From: Aralia elata
Taxonomy: Eukaryota > Streptophyta > Magnoliopsida > Apiales > Araliaceae
DNA: 64,000 bases
Direction of reading: 5' to 3'
Assembly (NCBI GenBank): GCA_034770075.1
Contig: CM068388.1
Span: forward strand, 65,148,889 to 65,212,888
Part shown: piece after piece, positions 23,700 through 36,802 of the stretch
Layout: every line of letters begins with the position of its first letter
Numbering within the stretch: the stretch's first letter is position 1
Made by a program: the position numbers and the translations under genes
The notes under the pieces: model-generated
Database searches by the model: none
What the model was told of the DNA's origin: nothing
Seen by the model: the letters and a program-made list of their open reading frames with translations, nothing else

Positions 23700-24532
23700 C
23701 TTAAATTTATTATTAAAATATTCTTATCTATAAACATAACTGACCATTTTAAAAGTGTTTAACTACCTATTATTTTTTATTTGAAATTTAACTTTAATCA
23801 AATTTTTATTATATTTTGACTTTAAATTTCTTGAAAAATTACTAAATTAATTATTAAGATACAAACAATTTGCTTGTTTTTGTCAAGTTCGAATATGTGA
23901 GAGCTTTAAGCTGATCGAATAAGATCTTGTTCAATATGGAACCAAATGGGAGTTTAGAAATTAAAGTGTGTTAAATTTAAGATTTTGCACCGGAAAGATG
24001 TCCCGTGAAACAGATGAAATAAAGTCTCTTCAATGGGGACTAGTGTAGTGGTACTAATATTTATAAATAGACCTGTGGACCATGTTTATTTATTTAACTA
24101 TAAGGTGTTTGCATAAAAGAAAAAAATTTGAGCCAATCCTTTTAGATTAAACAATATCTTGCAAGGTGAAGTTTATTATGAAATTTTGTTTTGCCAATCC
24201 CCACAAAAAAATATGGATCTTATTTGATGTATTATATATTTTTCCTTTTGTCCATGAAAAGATGTTACAAAAAAGAAAGTTTGTCCATAAAAAAAATGAG
24301 AATGCATAAAAAATTAAACTATTTTAATCTCAAGATGGAGTGTACTTAAAATGGAGTCCACTAATTTAATAAATACAAGAGTCAATAGTATATATACTTG
24401 AGTGGGGTTCAAATTATAAGTAAAACTAAAACTTATTTATTTTCACTTTTCTTATTTAATTTTCTTAATATATTTAAAAATTGTTCTTTAATTGTTCTAG
24501 ATCGGGGTGTAATTTCACACACACACGCACAC

Positions 24533-24568
<36 letters not shown>

Positions 24569-24732
24569 GTATATATATTTGTAAAATTAGATATACATTA
24601 TGTTCAAAATTAGAGATATATATAATATTAAATTATAAACTAGAATGATATTTTAAGAAATCATTATTTAAATTTAATATTATTCAAGGTACTATTTCAA
24701 TAATTGTTAGGAATATATTCTTGGATAAAAAT

Positions 24733-27700
24733 TGTAACAACCCGGATTTTTCAAGAAGGATAATTATAATAAAAATTTAATAAATAAAATTCTTATTATG
24801 AGGAGTAGAGGGTTGAATGTAAAATATGCATGTGTTATGTATATACTTATGTGATTTATGTGATAAGTGAATAAATATATGTGTATTATATATTTATCAT
24901 CGATTAAGTGATGAGATGTGAGCTAAAGGTTAGTCCAAGAACACCCTTGTAATTTGGGTTTATCAATATTATAGATTATATCAAAATATTATTTTTACGT
25001 GATGTGCTTTAAGGTTATTTTATAGCCCGGATGATGTGAATGTATGAATTTCTATGTGTTGTTGAACCGTATGAGTGAATAATTGATTTTGCGAAAAATC
25101 GCAAAATCACTATCCACGGGCACGTTTCCCGAGACACTATTCACGCCCGAATATTTTTACGTCTTTTTCGTTTCTATTAATTTCGTTAAGACGTGTATGC
25201 GAATGCATAATTTTTCCAAGCGTCAGAAATTTTGTTTGAGCTGATACGAGATTTATTTCGTATCCGAAATGTATTATATGGGTGTTCCGAATAAATGAAC
25301 AAATCCCATAATTATTATTTTTACGTGTCTCAATATTGTATGTGAGTACCCATTTTAATTTTGGGTAGAGTTATTTACCAAATTTGGTACAAAAGTGGGA
25401 TATTCGGGTATATTTATCTGTATATTCGAATTAATTAGAGAGGCAATTAAGCCTTAACCAATTAAAATTTTGCCGAGTGTGGCAAGTGAACCAATCGGAT
25501 GAGAGGAAGGGAGTGGGTGCCGACACTATGCTGCCCATTTACACAAACCCAATACCTTGAAATAATTATTTTTGCAACATTCCTCTTGAATGTGCAAACC
25601 ATTTCCTTGGTTGGTTAACCCCTCATTCACCCAAAGCTCTCCGCATGCTCAGCCATCTCTCATTCTCCCATTCCACTGCTCTTTCCATTTCATTTCTCCA
25701 GTAGTAAGGCATGAGATATAGAGAGAGAGAGAAGGAAAGAAAACAAAGAAGAAAGAGGAAGAAAACTACACGAGAGAAGAAGAAGGAGGAGAAGAAGAAG
25801 GAGAAGAAGAAGAAGATGTGTGGGTGGAAGAAGAAAGAAGGAAGAGATTAGAAGAGCTTCCATTACACCCATAGAAGCAAGGGCTAGAGGTAATCAAGCC
25901 TCAATCCTCTTCCCCTCCATTGCTTTTCTGATTTTGATGTTCTTGAGCTCAAATCGATGGGTTTGAGCTTTTCTTATAATTTTTGTTATGATTGATGGTT
26001 GTGGTTGTTTAATATTATTATCAAGACACTCTGTAAACTATTAATAGCTTTAAAGTGGAACAAAAACGAAAAGAAATTCGAACCTTGGCTTAATGGAGCA
26101 AGAACTATGGAACTTTGGACATTTTTGGACAAATGGACCTTCGGACAATTTTAGGGGACTATAATGTTGTGTTTCTGTGTTGGTTGTGTTTAATTGATGT
26201 GTTGAGGTTATATTTCCATGGGTTATCTTCATAACCCAGTTGGAATGGAGTTAAAAGGTGTATAAACGCGTTTGTGGTGTTGATTTTGGTGAAGAACACC
26301 AAGAACTCGAAGAACAGAGTACTACCTTGTACTTTGCTCAAAGATTTGGACATGTTAACCTTTATGGGTGTGTCTAAATTTTTGATATGTTGTAGCCCCA
26401 TAAGTTAGGAGTCCATAGAGTCCGAAATGGACCATTTTGAACGTGTATAGAAGGAGATATGAAGATCGGAATGGAAGGAGGTCAAAATCTCGTAGCTGGG
26501 AAAGTCAGCGTCATAATTTCCTGCATACCAACGCCGGGGCATTGGTATTAAGCCTAGTTTGGACGCCGGGGCTTTAGGCCTCAGGTGGTAAAAGTCAGCT
26601 TTGACGTCCTTTAGTAGAATGGGCATAACTCTCTCATACGAACTCGGATTGAGATGATTCAAGATGATTCGGAAAGAGAACGAGTAGACCTACAACTTTC
26701 GTTCTTTAAGGTTTTCTATTTGAGGACTGTATCATGGCCTAAATTGGCCATTTATAGGACTGATGTGTAATTGGAGGCAAACGGAGAGTGTCGGGCATGC
26801 GCGTAAGAGCATGTAATGCTCCCGACAATGTAAAATGATGTTCTAAGTTTTAAAACATGAATATTATGTATTATATTGATGATTAAGATTAATCACTGAT
26901 GAATTAGATAATTGTATGAGCATGCTAAGCATATGCGAAGGAGGCGAATTAGGCGTGTGACGTATAAATGTCGAAACGCCGCGTAAAGTGTTAATACACT
27001 TAAAAAGTGTTTCGAGTCTAATGAAATGAATAGTATAAGATATGGAATGGGGTTAATATAAAGCAATAGGTATGGATGATGATGAGGGTCGTAACGTTTC
27101 CGAATGACGCGACGCCGAGAGAAGTATTAGAGCTTATCACGTTTATTAATTATAAAACGCGAACAATATGAAATGAAAGTTATTAATTTAGTATGTAAAC
27201 CAATATGAAGTCTATATTTGACTAATTGGTATATTTTTATAAATGATATTGTGTAGGCTATTTGAAGAGCAATATAGCGTAAGTTGTAAGCAGCGCATAA
27301 GACAAGTTTCCTAACTTACTCAATATTTATATTTGAGCAAGTTTTCTAACTTCATATGATAATTTTCTTATGAATGCTATGTGATGTAAAGTTCAAGTTA
27401 CGAAATGTCTATATATATTTGTGGATGCTAAACGGGTGCAATTTCTTTAATAATTGTACTAGATGTTCAAGTTTTGCTAAATTGCAAAGGTATGCATATT
27501 TTGATGTTTGAATTTCATCAGTTACGTGAAATTCCTAAGATGACATGAGATGAGCTTTTCCATTCAGAAATATTATTGATGAAGATGTGAATTATAATAA
27601 TTCTTGTATTGTGATAGAGTAATGACGCCTTATCAAATATTTTGGGCAATTGATGGTATAAATTGCACCCCGTGCAATAATGAGTTGTTGTAAGTAAATG

Positions 27701-28349
27701 TAGTCACGATTTGCACTCCGTGCAATGATGTGATGGCGATTATAAATATTAACGTGCTAGACCAATATTCGCACTTAGGTGTAATTCAAAGAATGTTCGT
27801 TAATCGAATTGTTTAATATACTAAGTCCTAGAAATCAAGAACTTTGTGAGAAATAGTTAATGTTAATTGTTTTTAAATATGGTGATGGTTATGATGATGT
27901 TAGCAATGATATATGATAAGGAATTTATATTATTCCTGTTTATTCGCATTACTTCACAATTATTGTTCAATTGTTGAAGATTTCAGTGAGATGTTATTTT
28001 ACTCCTACGATGTTATTTGTTCAACTGCTTATACTTGCTGGGCAATTGAATGCTCACTCTTGCAAAAATTCTAACTTTTTGCAGCCAGAGTCGAAGGGCC
28101 AGATTAGTACGAAGAAGAGAAGAGTTAGTAACTGTTAAGTAGAAGTACGAAATTTTTGTTGTAATATTATGAAATTTAGTAATATTATTTGTTGATGTAT
28201 GAGTAAAGGTCTTCGTACCTGGGATTAGGTGAGAATATGCTGTAATAATTTTGCATTACATTCATGTAGCGAGACTATGTTGTATGGGTAGTACCGTGAC
28301 GCGCCGGAATTGGGTTTAAAGGCAAGACCCGAATTTCGGGGGCGTTACA
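24733..28349 (+). mobile_element. Solo LTR with TSD AAAAT (3.6 kb)
   Basis: A complete LTR, TGTAACAACCCGG...GGGGGCGTTACA, sits between AAAAT at 24728-24732 and AAAAT at 28350-28354, inside array unit 3/4. Array sequence (GGATAAAAATCTTCTTTAG) is restored exactly if the LTR and one repeat are removed. There is no internal region, so it formed by recombination between the two LTRs of one element. It belongs to the same family as the LTR at 18443. Late landmarks include TTGCTGGGCAATTGAATGCTC near 28038 and CGTGACGCGCCGG near 28300. Confidence 0.92.
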
Positions 28350-28542
28350 AAAATCTTCTTTAGAAATCATGTTATAAATATGTATCACTAGTTTTGGACA
28401 CGGATGTAGTATTTGTAGACACACATTTTTTTAAAGGGAAACAGTACAAAGAAGATAATGTTTTGGTCGATTTGGAATATATAGGTCTAGATGCATGTTG
28501 TTACACCTTTCAAACCTAAAGTTGTAGTTTTATAGTAATCTA

Positions 28543-29180
28543 GGGGAATGATCCATAACTAGCATGTATTTGTTATAGATACTTATACGGCATACACCAT
28601 CTATAACATTGAAAACAAGAAGGAATGGTCATGATTAGAAACTGAAAATCGACTTCTGCTACTATTACTAGTGGACGATAAAAAAACGCTTAGCGTCCGT
28701 TACAAATAGTTGCAGACACTAATCATAATGAGTTTGGCTTTACTAATAAATGTTTAGAATTTATTAACTATAGTTTAAGATTTAGTAATTAAGCTTTAGG
28801 GTTTATTAATTTGGATTTAGGGTTTATTAACCTAAACTCTAGTTAATAAATCATAAACCCTATTTAATAAATCCTAATTTTTGGTTAATAAACTCTAAAC
28901 TGTGATTTATAAACCCTAAACCCTTGTTAATAAACTACAAAAACTGGTTAATAAATCGTAAATCCTAGTTAATAAACCCTAAATATTATTTGGTCAAGTC
29001 AAACCCTTATTCTGATTAGCGTCCGCTACTAGTAGCGGACGCTAAGTGTTTTCCGTTATTAATAGTAACGGATGTTGATTTTCAGTTTCTAATCTTGGTA
29101 ATTCCGTCTTGTTTTCAATGGTATAGATAATGTTTGCCCTATAAGGATCCATAACAAATTCATACTAAGAATCATTACTT
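28543..29180. mobile_element. Foldback, array unit 4
   Basis: Left end GGGGAATGATCCATAACTAGC, right end the complement ending GAATCATTACT. The central stem GCGTCCGCTACTAGTAGCGGACGC (as arms GCGTCCGCTACT / AGTAGCGGACGC) at about 29019-29042 is a perfect palindrome. Confidence 0.75.
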
Positions 29181-29996
29181 TTAAATTTATTATTAAAATA
29201 TTCTTATCTATAAACATAACTGACCATTTTAAAAGTGTTTAACTACCAATTATTTTTTATTTGAAATTTAACTTTAATCAAAATTTTATTATATTTTGAC
29301 TTTAAATTTCTTGAAAAATTACTAAATTAATTATTAAGATACAAACAATTTGCTTGTTTTTGTCAAGTTCTAATATGTGAGAGCTTTGAGAGTGATCGAA
29401 TAAGATCTTGTTCAATATGGAACCAAATGGGAGTTTAGAAATTAAAGTGTGTTAAATTTAAGATTTTGCACCGGAAAGATGTCCCGTGAAACGGATGAAA
29501 TAAAGTCTCTTCAATGGGGACTAGTGTAGTGGTACTAATATTTATAAATAGACCTCTGGACCATGTTTATGTATTTAACTATAAAGTGTTTGCATAAATG
29601 AAAAAAATTTGAACCAATCCTTTTAGATTAAACAATATCTTGCAAGGTGAAGTTTATTATGAAATTTTGTTTTGCCAATCCCCACCAAAAAATATGGATC
29701 TTATTTGATGTACTATATATTTTTCCCTTTGTCCATGAAAAGATGTTACAAAAAAGAAAGTTTGTCCATAAAAAAAATGAGAATGCATAAAAAATTAAAC
29801 TATTTTAATCTCAAGATGGAGTGTACTTAAAATGGAGTCCATTAATTTAATAAATACAAGAGTCAATAGTATATATACTTGAGTGGGGTTCAAATTATAA
29901 GTAAAACTAAAACTTATTTATTTTCACTTTTCTTATTTAATTTTCTTAATATATTTAAAAAATGTTCTTTAATTGTTCTAGATCGGGGTGTAATTT

Positions 29997-30014
29997 CACA
30001 CACACACACACCCC

Positions 30015-30085
<71 letters not shown>
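29997..30085. repeat. CA/TA compound microsatellite, unit 4
   Basis: About 20 CA repeats followed by about 17 TA repeats, the longest version of the microsatellite found at this place in the units (also near 16250, 22660, 24520, 31880, 33700, 35727 and 37617). Length and composition differ in every unit, which gives each an easy signature. Confidence 0.9.
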
Positions 30086-30089
<4 letters not shown>

Positions 30090-30441
30090 GTATATATATT
30101 TGTAAAATTAGATATACATTATGTTCAAAATTAGAGATATATATAATATTAAATTATAAACTAGAATGATATTTTAAGAAATCACTATTTAAATTTAATA
30201 TTATTCAAGGTACTATTTCAATAATTGTTAGGAATATATTCTTGGATAAAAATCTTCTTTAGAAATCATGTTATAAATATGTATCACTAGTTTTGGACAC
30301 GGATGTAGTATTTGTAGACACACATTTTTTTAAAGGGAAACAGTACAAAGAAGATAATGTTTTGGTCGATTTGGAATATATAGGTCTAGATGCATGTTGT
30401 TACACCTTTCAAACCTAAAGGTGTAGTTTTATAGTAATTTA

Positions 30442-31080
30442 GGGGAATGATTCATAACTAGCATATATTTGTTATGGATATTTATAGGGCATACACCATC
30501 TATAACATTGAAAACAAAAAAAAACGGTCAGGATTAGAAACTGAAAATCGACTTCTGCTACTATTACTAGTGGACGATAAAAAAAACACTTAGCGTCCGT
30601 TACAAATAGTAGCAGACACTAATCATAATGAGTTTGGCTTTACCAATAAATGTTTACAATTTATTAACTATAGTTTAAGATTTAGTAATTAAGCTTTAGG
30701 GTTTATTAATTTGGATTTAGGGTTTATTAACCTCAACTCTAGTTAATAAATCATAAACCCTATTTAATAAATCCTAATTTTTGGTTAATAAACTTTAAAC
30801 TTTGATTTATAAACCCTAAACCCTTGTTAATAAACTATAAAAACTGGTTAATAAATCGTAAATCCTAGTTAATAAACCCTAAATATTATTTGGTCAAGTC
30901 AAACCCTTATTCTGATTAGCGTCCGCTACTAGTAGCGGACGCTAAGTGTTTTCCGTTATTAATAGTAACGGATGTTGATTTTCAGTTTCTAATCTTGGTA
31001 ATTCTTTCTTGTTTTCAATGGTATAGATAATATTTGCCCTATAACGATCCATATCAAATTCATACTATGAATCATTACTC
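30442..31080. mobile_element. Foldback, array unit 5
   Basis: Almost identical to unit 4 by eye, with the same perfect GCGTCCGCTACT/AGTAGCGGACGC stem near 30919-30942. Confidence 0.75.
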
Positions 31081-31892
31081 TTAAATTTATTATTAAAATA
31101 TTCTTATCTATAAACATAACTGACCATTTTAAAAGCGTTTAACTACCAATTGTTTTTTATTTGGAATTCAACTTTAACCAAATTTTTATTATATTTTGAC
31201 TTTAAATTTCTTGAAAAATTACTAAATTAATTATTAAGATACAAACAATTTGCTTGTTTTTGTCAAGTTCGAATATGTGAGAGCTTTAAGCGTGATCGAA
31301 TAGAATCTTGTTCAATATGGAACCAAATGGGAGTTTAGAAATTAAAGTGTGTTAAATTTAAGATTTTGCACCGGAAAGATGTCCCGTGAAACAGATGAAA
31401 TAAAGTCTCTTCAATGGGGACTAGTGTAGTGGTACTAATATTTATAAATAGACATGTGGACCATGTTTATGTATTTAACTATAAGGTGTTTGCATAAAAG
31501 AAAAAATTTTGAACCAATCCTTTTAGATTAAACAATATCTTGCAAGGTGAAGTTTATTATGAAATGTTGTTTTGCCAATCCCCACAAAAAAAATGGATCT
31601 TATTTGATGTACTATATATTTTTCCTTTTGTCCATAAAAAGATGTTACAAAAAAAAAAGTTTGTCCATAAAAAAAATGAGAATGCATAAAAAATTAAACT
31701 ATTTTAATCTCAAAATGGAGTGTACTTAAAAAGGAGTCTACTAATTTAATAAATACAAGAGTCAATAGTATATATACTTGAGTAGGGTTCAAATTATAAG
31801 TAAAACTTATTTATTTTCACTTTTATTAATATATATAAGAATTGTACTTTAATTGTTCTAGATCGGGGTGTAATTTCACACACACACACACC

Positions 31893-31929
<37 letters not shown>

Positions 31930-32257
31930 GGATATATATTTGTAAAATTGGAGATATATATAATATTAAATTATAAACTAGAATGATATTTTAAGAAATC
32001 ACTATTTAAATTTAATATTATTCAATGTACTATTTCAGTAATTGATAGGAATATATTCTTGAATAAAAATCTTCTTTAGAAATTATGTTATAAATATGTA
32101 TCACTAGTTTTGAACACGGATGTAGTATTGGTAGACACACATTTTTTAAAGGGAAACAGTATAAAGAAGATAATGTTTTGGTCGATGTGGAATATATAGG
32201 TCTAGATGCATGTTGTTACACCTTTCAAATCTAAAGTTGCAGTTATATAGTAATTTA

Positions 32258-32883
32258 GGGGAATGATTCATAACTAGCATGTATTTGTTATGGATACTTA
32301 TAGAATATACACCATCTATAACATTGAAAACAAGAAGGAACGGTCAGGATTAGAAACTAAAAATCGACTTCTGCTACTATTACTAGTGGACGGCAAAAAA
32401 ACACTTAGCATCCGTTGCAAATAATAGCAGACACTAATCAGAATGGGTTTGGCTTTACCAATAAATGTTTAGGGTTTATTAACTACAGTTTAAGATTTAG
32501 TAATTAGGGTTTAGGGTTTATTAACCTTAACTCTAGTTAATAAATCATAAACCCTATTTAATAAATCCTAAATTTTGGTTAACAAACTCTAAACTCTAAT
32601 TTATAAACTCTAAATCCTTGTTAATAAACCATAAAAACTGGTTAACAAATCGTAAATCCTTGTTAATAAAACCTAAACATTATTTGGTCAAGTCAAACCC
32701 TTATTCTGATTAGCGTCCGCTACTTGTAACGGATGCTAAGTGTTTTTTTTACCGTCTGCTATTAATAGTAACGGATGTTGATTTTCAGTTTCTAATCTTG
32801 GTAATTCCTTCTTGTTTTCAATGGCATAGATAATGTTTTCCCTATAAAGATCCATAGCAAATTCATACTATGGATCATTACTC
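32258..32883. mobile_element. Foldback, array unit 6
   Basis: Same foldback with more changes in the stem. The full TTTTTTTTACCGTCTGCT segment, absent from units 3-5, is present near 32741-32760, grouping this unit with units 1, 2 and 8. Confidence 0.7.
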
Positions 32884-34141
32884 TTAAATTTATTATTAAA
32901 ATATTCTTATCTATAAACATAACTGACCATTTTAAAAGCGTTTAACTACCAATTAATTTTTATTTGAAATTTAACTTTAATCAAAATTTTATTATATTTT
33001 GACTTTCAATTTCTTGAAAAAAATCTAAATTAATTATTAAGATACAAACAATTAGCTTGTTTTTGTCAAGTACAAATATGTGAGAGCTTTAAGCGTGATC
33101 GAGTAAGATCTTGTTCAATATGGGACCATATGGGAGTTTAGAAATTAAGGTGTGTTAAATTGAAAATTTTGCACTGGAAAGATGTCCAGTGAAAAAGATG
33201 AAATAAAGTCTCTTCAATGGGGACTAGTGTAGTGGTACTAATATTTATAAATAGACATATGGACCATGTTTAGTTATTTAACTTTAAGGTGTTTGCATAA
33301 AAGAAAAAAATTTGAACCAATCCTTTTGGATTAAACAATATCTTGTGAGGTTCAGTTTATTATGAAATTTTGTTTTGCCAATCCCCACAAAAAAAAGTAT
33401 CTTATTTGATGTACTATATATTTTTCCTTTTGTCCATCAAAAGATGTTACAAAAAAAAAGTTTGTCCATAAAAAAAAATGAGAATGCATAAAAAATTAAA
33501 CTATTTTAATCTCAAGATGGAGTGTACTTAAAATGGAGTCTAATAATTTAATAAATACAAGAGTCAATAGTATATATACTTGAGTGGGGTTCAAATTATA
33601 AGTAAAACTAAAACTTATTTATTTTCACTTTTCTTATTTAATTTTCTTAATATATTTAAAAATTGTACATTAATTGTTCTAGATCGGGGTGTAATTTCAC
33701 CCACATACACACACCCCTATATATATATATATAAATATACATATATATATATATATATGTGTATATATATATGTATATATATATATGTACGGATATATAT
33801 TTGTAAAATTAAATATACATTATGTTCAAAATTAGAGATATATATAATATTAAATTATAAACTAGAATGATATTTTAAGAAATCACTATTTAAATTTAAT
33901 ATTATTCAAGGTACTATTTCAGTAATTGATAGGAATATATTCTTGGATAAAAATCTTCTTTAGAAATCATGATATAAATATGTATCACTAGTTTTGGACA
34001 CGGATGTAGTAATTGTAGACACACATTTTTTTAAGGGAAACAGTATAAAGAAGATAATGTTTTGGTCGATGTGGAATATATAGTTCTAGATGAATGTTGT
34101 TACACCTTTCAAACCTAAAGTTGTAGTTATATAGTAATTTA

Positions 34142-34750
34142 GGGGAATGATCCATAACTAGCATGTATTTGTTATGGTATTTATAGGGCATACACCATCT
34201 ATAATATTGAAAACAAGAAGGAACGGTCAGGATTAGAAACTGATAATCGGCTTCTGCTACAATTACTAGTGGACGGTAAAAAAAAACACTTAGCGTCCGT
34301 TACAAATAGTAGCAGACACTAATCAGAATGAGTTTGGCTTTACTAATAAATGTTTAGGGTGTATTAACTACAGTTTAAGATTTAGTAATTTAGGTTTAGG
34401 GTTTATTAATTTCGGTTTAGGGTTTATTAACCTTAACTCTAGTTAATAAATCATAAACCCTATTTAATAAATCCTAAAATTTTGTTAATAAACTCTAAAT
34501 TCTGATTTATTAACCCTAAATTCTTGTTAATAAACCATAAAAACTGGTTAATAAATCGTAAATCCTAGTTAATAAAACCTAAAAATTATTTGGTCAAGTC
34601 AAACCCTTATTCTAATTAGCGTCCGCTATTAATAGTAACAGATGTTAATTTTCGGTTTCTAATCTTGGTAATTCTTTCTTGTTTTTAATGGTATAGATAA
34701 GGTTTGCCCTATAAGAATCCATAGCAAATTCATACTATGGATCATTACTC
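34142..34750. mobile_element. Foldback, array unit 7 (stem partly deleted)
   Basis: Left end as in other units. On the right arm GCGTCCGCTATTAATAGTAACAG replaces the usual two-part stem, so a segment between the two GTCCGCTA copies has been deleted, probably by slippage between them. Confidence 0.7.
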
Positions 34751-35230
34751 TTAAATTTATTATTAAAATATTCTTATCTATAAACATAACTGACCATTTT
34801 AAAAGTGTTTAACTACCAATTAATTTTTATTTGAAATTTAACTTTAATCAAAATTTTATTATATTTGACTTTAAATTTCTTGAAAAAATTTATTAAGATA
34901 CAAACAATTTGCTTGTTTTTGTCAAGTTCTAATATGTTAGAGCTTTAAGCGTGATCGAGTAAGATCTTGTTCAATATGGGACCATATGGGAGTTTAGAAA
35001 TTAAGGTGTGTTAAATTTAAGATTTTGCACTAGAAAGATGTCCTATGAAAAAGATGAAATAAAGTCTCTTCAATGGGGACTAGTGTAGTGGTACTAATAT
35101 TTATAAATAGACCTATGGACCATGTTTAGTTATTTAACTATAAGGTGTTTGCATAAAAGAAAAAAATTTGAACCAATCCTTTTGGATTAATCAATATCTT
35201 GTAAGGTTCAGTTTATTATGAAATTTGGTT

Positions 35231-35392
35231 TGGATAAGTCTACATACACTACTCCAAACACTACAATTTACACTACATTGCACATCCAACCATTAAAAAG
35301 TGGGATTTGATGTGGATTTCCGTGTCAGGTCCCACTTTTTAATGGTTAGATGTACAATGTAGTATTTGGAGTAGTGTACATAAACTTATCCA
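35231..35392. mobile_element. 162-bp foldback MITE inserted in unit 7
   Basis: The terminal inverted repeats are TGGATAAGTCTACATACAC and the complement of GTGTACATAAACTTATCCA. The arms continue through CACTACTCCAAA, ACCATTAAAAAGTGGGA and their complements, so nearly the whole sequence folds on itself. The flanks TTTGGTT and TTTTGTT form a likely 7-bp target duplication with one mismatch. Other units have uninterrupted GAAATTTTGTTTTGCC here. There is no coding capacity and the superfamily is undecided. Confidence 0.85.
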
Positions 35393-35726
35393 TTTTGTTT
35401 TGCCAATCCCCACAAAAAAATGGATCTTATTTGATGTACTATATATTTTTCCTTTTGTCCATCAAAAGATGTTCCAAAATAAAAAAGTTTGTCTATAAAA
35501 AAAATGAGAATGCATAAAAAATTAAACTATTTTAATCTCAAGATGGAGTATACTTAAAATGGAGTCTACTAATTTAATAAATACAAGAGTCAATAGTATA
35601 TATACTTGAGTGGGGTTCAAATTATAAGTAAAACTAAAACTTATTTATTTTCACTTTTCTTATTTAATTTTCTTAATATATTTAAAAATTGTACTTTAAT
35701 TGTTCTAGATCGGGGTGTAATTTCAC

Positions 35727-35733
35727 ACACACA

Positions 35734-35787
<54 letters not shown>

Positions 35788-35809
35788 CGCGCGCGCGGGG
35801 GGGGGGATA
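35727..35809. repeat. Compound microsatellite (CA, TA, GT, GC, G10), unit 7
   Basis: A CA run, a TA run, about 10 GT, about 5 GC and then a run of G follow each other. The alternating purine-pyrimidine GT/GC stretch is a classical Z-DNA-prone sequence; the G run occurs only in this unit. Confidence 0.85.
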
Positions 35810-36155
35810 TATATTTGTAAAATTAGATATACATTATGTTCAATATTAGAGATATATATAATATTAAATTATAAACTAGAATGATATTTGAAGAAATCAC
35901 TATTTAAATTTAATATTATTCAAGGTACTATTTCAGTAATTGTTAGGAATATATTCTTGGATAAAAATCTTCATTAGAAATGATGTTATAAATATGTATC
36001 ACTAGTTTTGGACACAAATGTAGTATTTGTAGACACACATTTTTTAAAGGGAAACATAATAAAGAAGATAATGTTTTGGTCGATGTGGAATATATAGGTC
36101 TAGATGCATGTTGTTACACCTTTCAAACCTAAAGTTGTAGTTATATAGTAATTTA

Positions 36156-36802
36156 GGGTAATGATCCATAACTAGCCAATATTTGTTATGGATGCTTATA
36201 AGGCATACACCATCTATAACATTGAAAACAAGAAGGAACGGTCAGGATTAGAAACCGAAAATAGACTTCTGCTACTAATACTAGTGGACGGTAAAAAAAC
36301 ACATAGTGTCTGTTACAAATAGTAACAGACACTAATCAGAATGAGTTTGACTTTACCAATAAATGTTTAGGAATTATTAACTACAATTTAAGATTTAGTA
36401 ATTAGGGTTTAGGGTTTATTAATTTGGGTTTAGGGTTTATTAACCTTAACTCTAATTATTAAATCATAAACCATATTTAATAAATTCTAAATTTTGGTTA
36501 ATAAACTCTAAACTCTGATTTATAAACCCTAAATCATTGTTAATAAACCATAAAAACTGGTTAATAAATCGTAAATCCTAGTTAATAAAACCTAAACATA
36601 ATTTGGTCAAGTCAAACCCTTATTTTGATTAGCGTCCGCTACTAGTAACAGACGCTAAATATTTTTTTTACTGTCCGCTATTAATAGTAACGGATGTTGA
36701 TTTTCAGTTTCTAATCTTGGTAATTCCGTCTTGTTTTCAATGGTATAGATAATGTTTGCCCTATATAGATCCATAACAAATTCATACTATGGATCATTAC
36801 TC
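36156..36802. mobile_element. Foldback, array unit 8
   Basis: Left end GGGTAATGATCCATAACTAGC and right end GGATCATTACTC show the terminal inverted repeat at its best conserved (GGGTAATGATCC-type). The centre keeps TTTAGGGTTTATTAA on the left and its complement on the right. Confidence 0.75.

Noticed and set aside
25690..25872. Poly-leucine frame resembling a signal peptide
   Set aside because: It is the complement of a GAAGAAGAAG low-complexity tract in the solo LTR.
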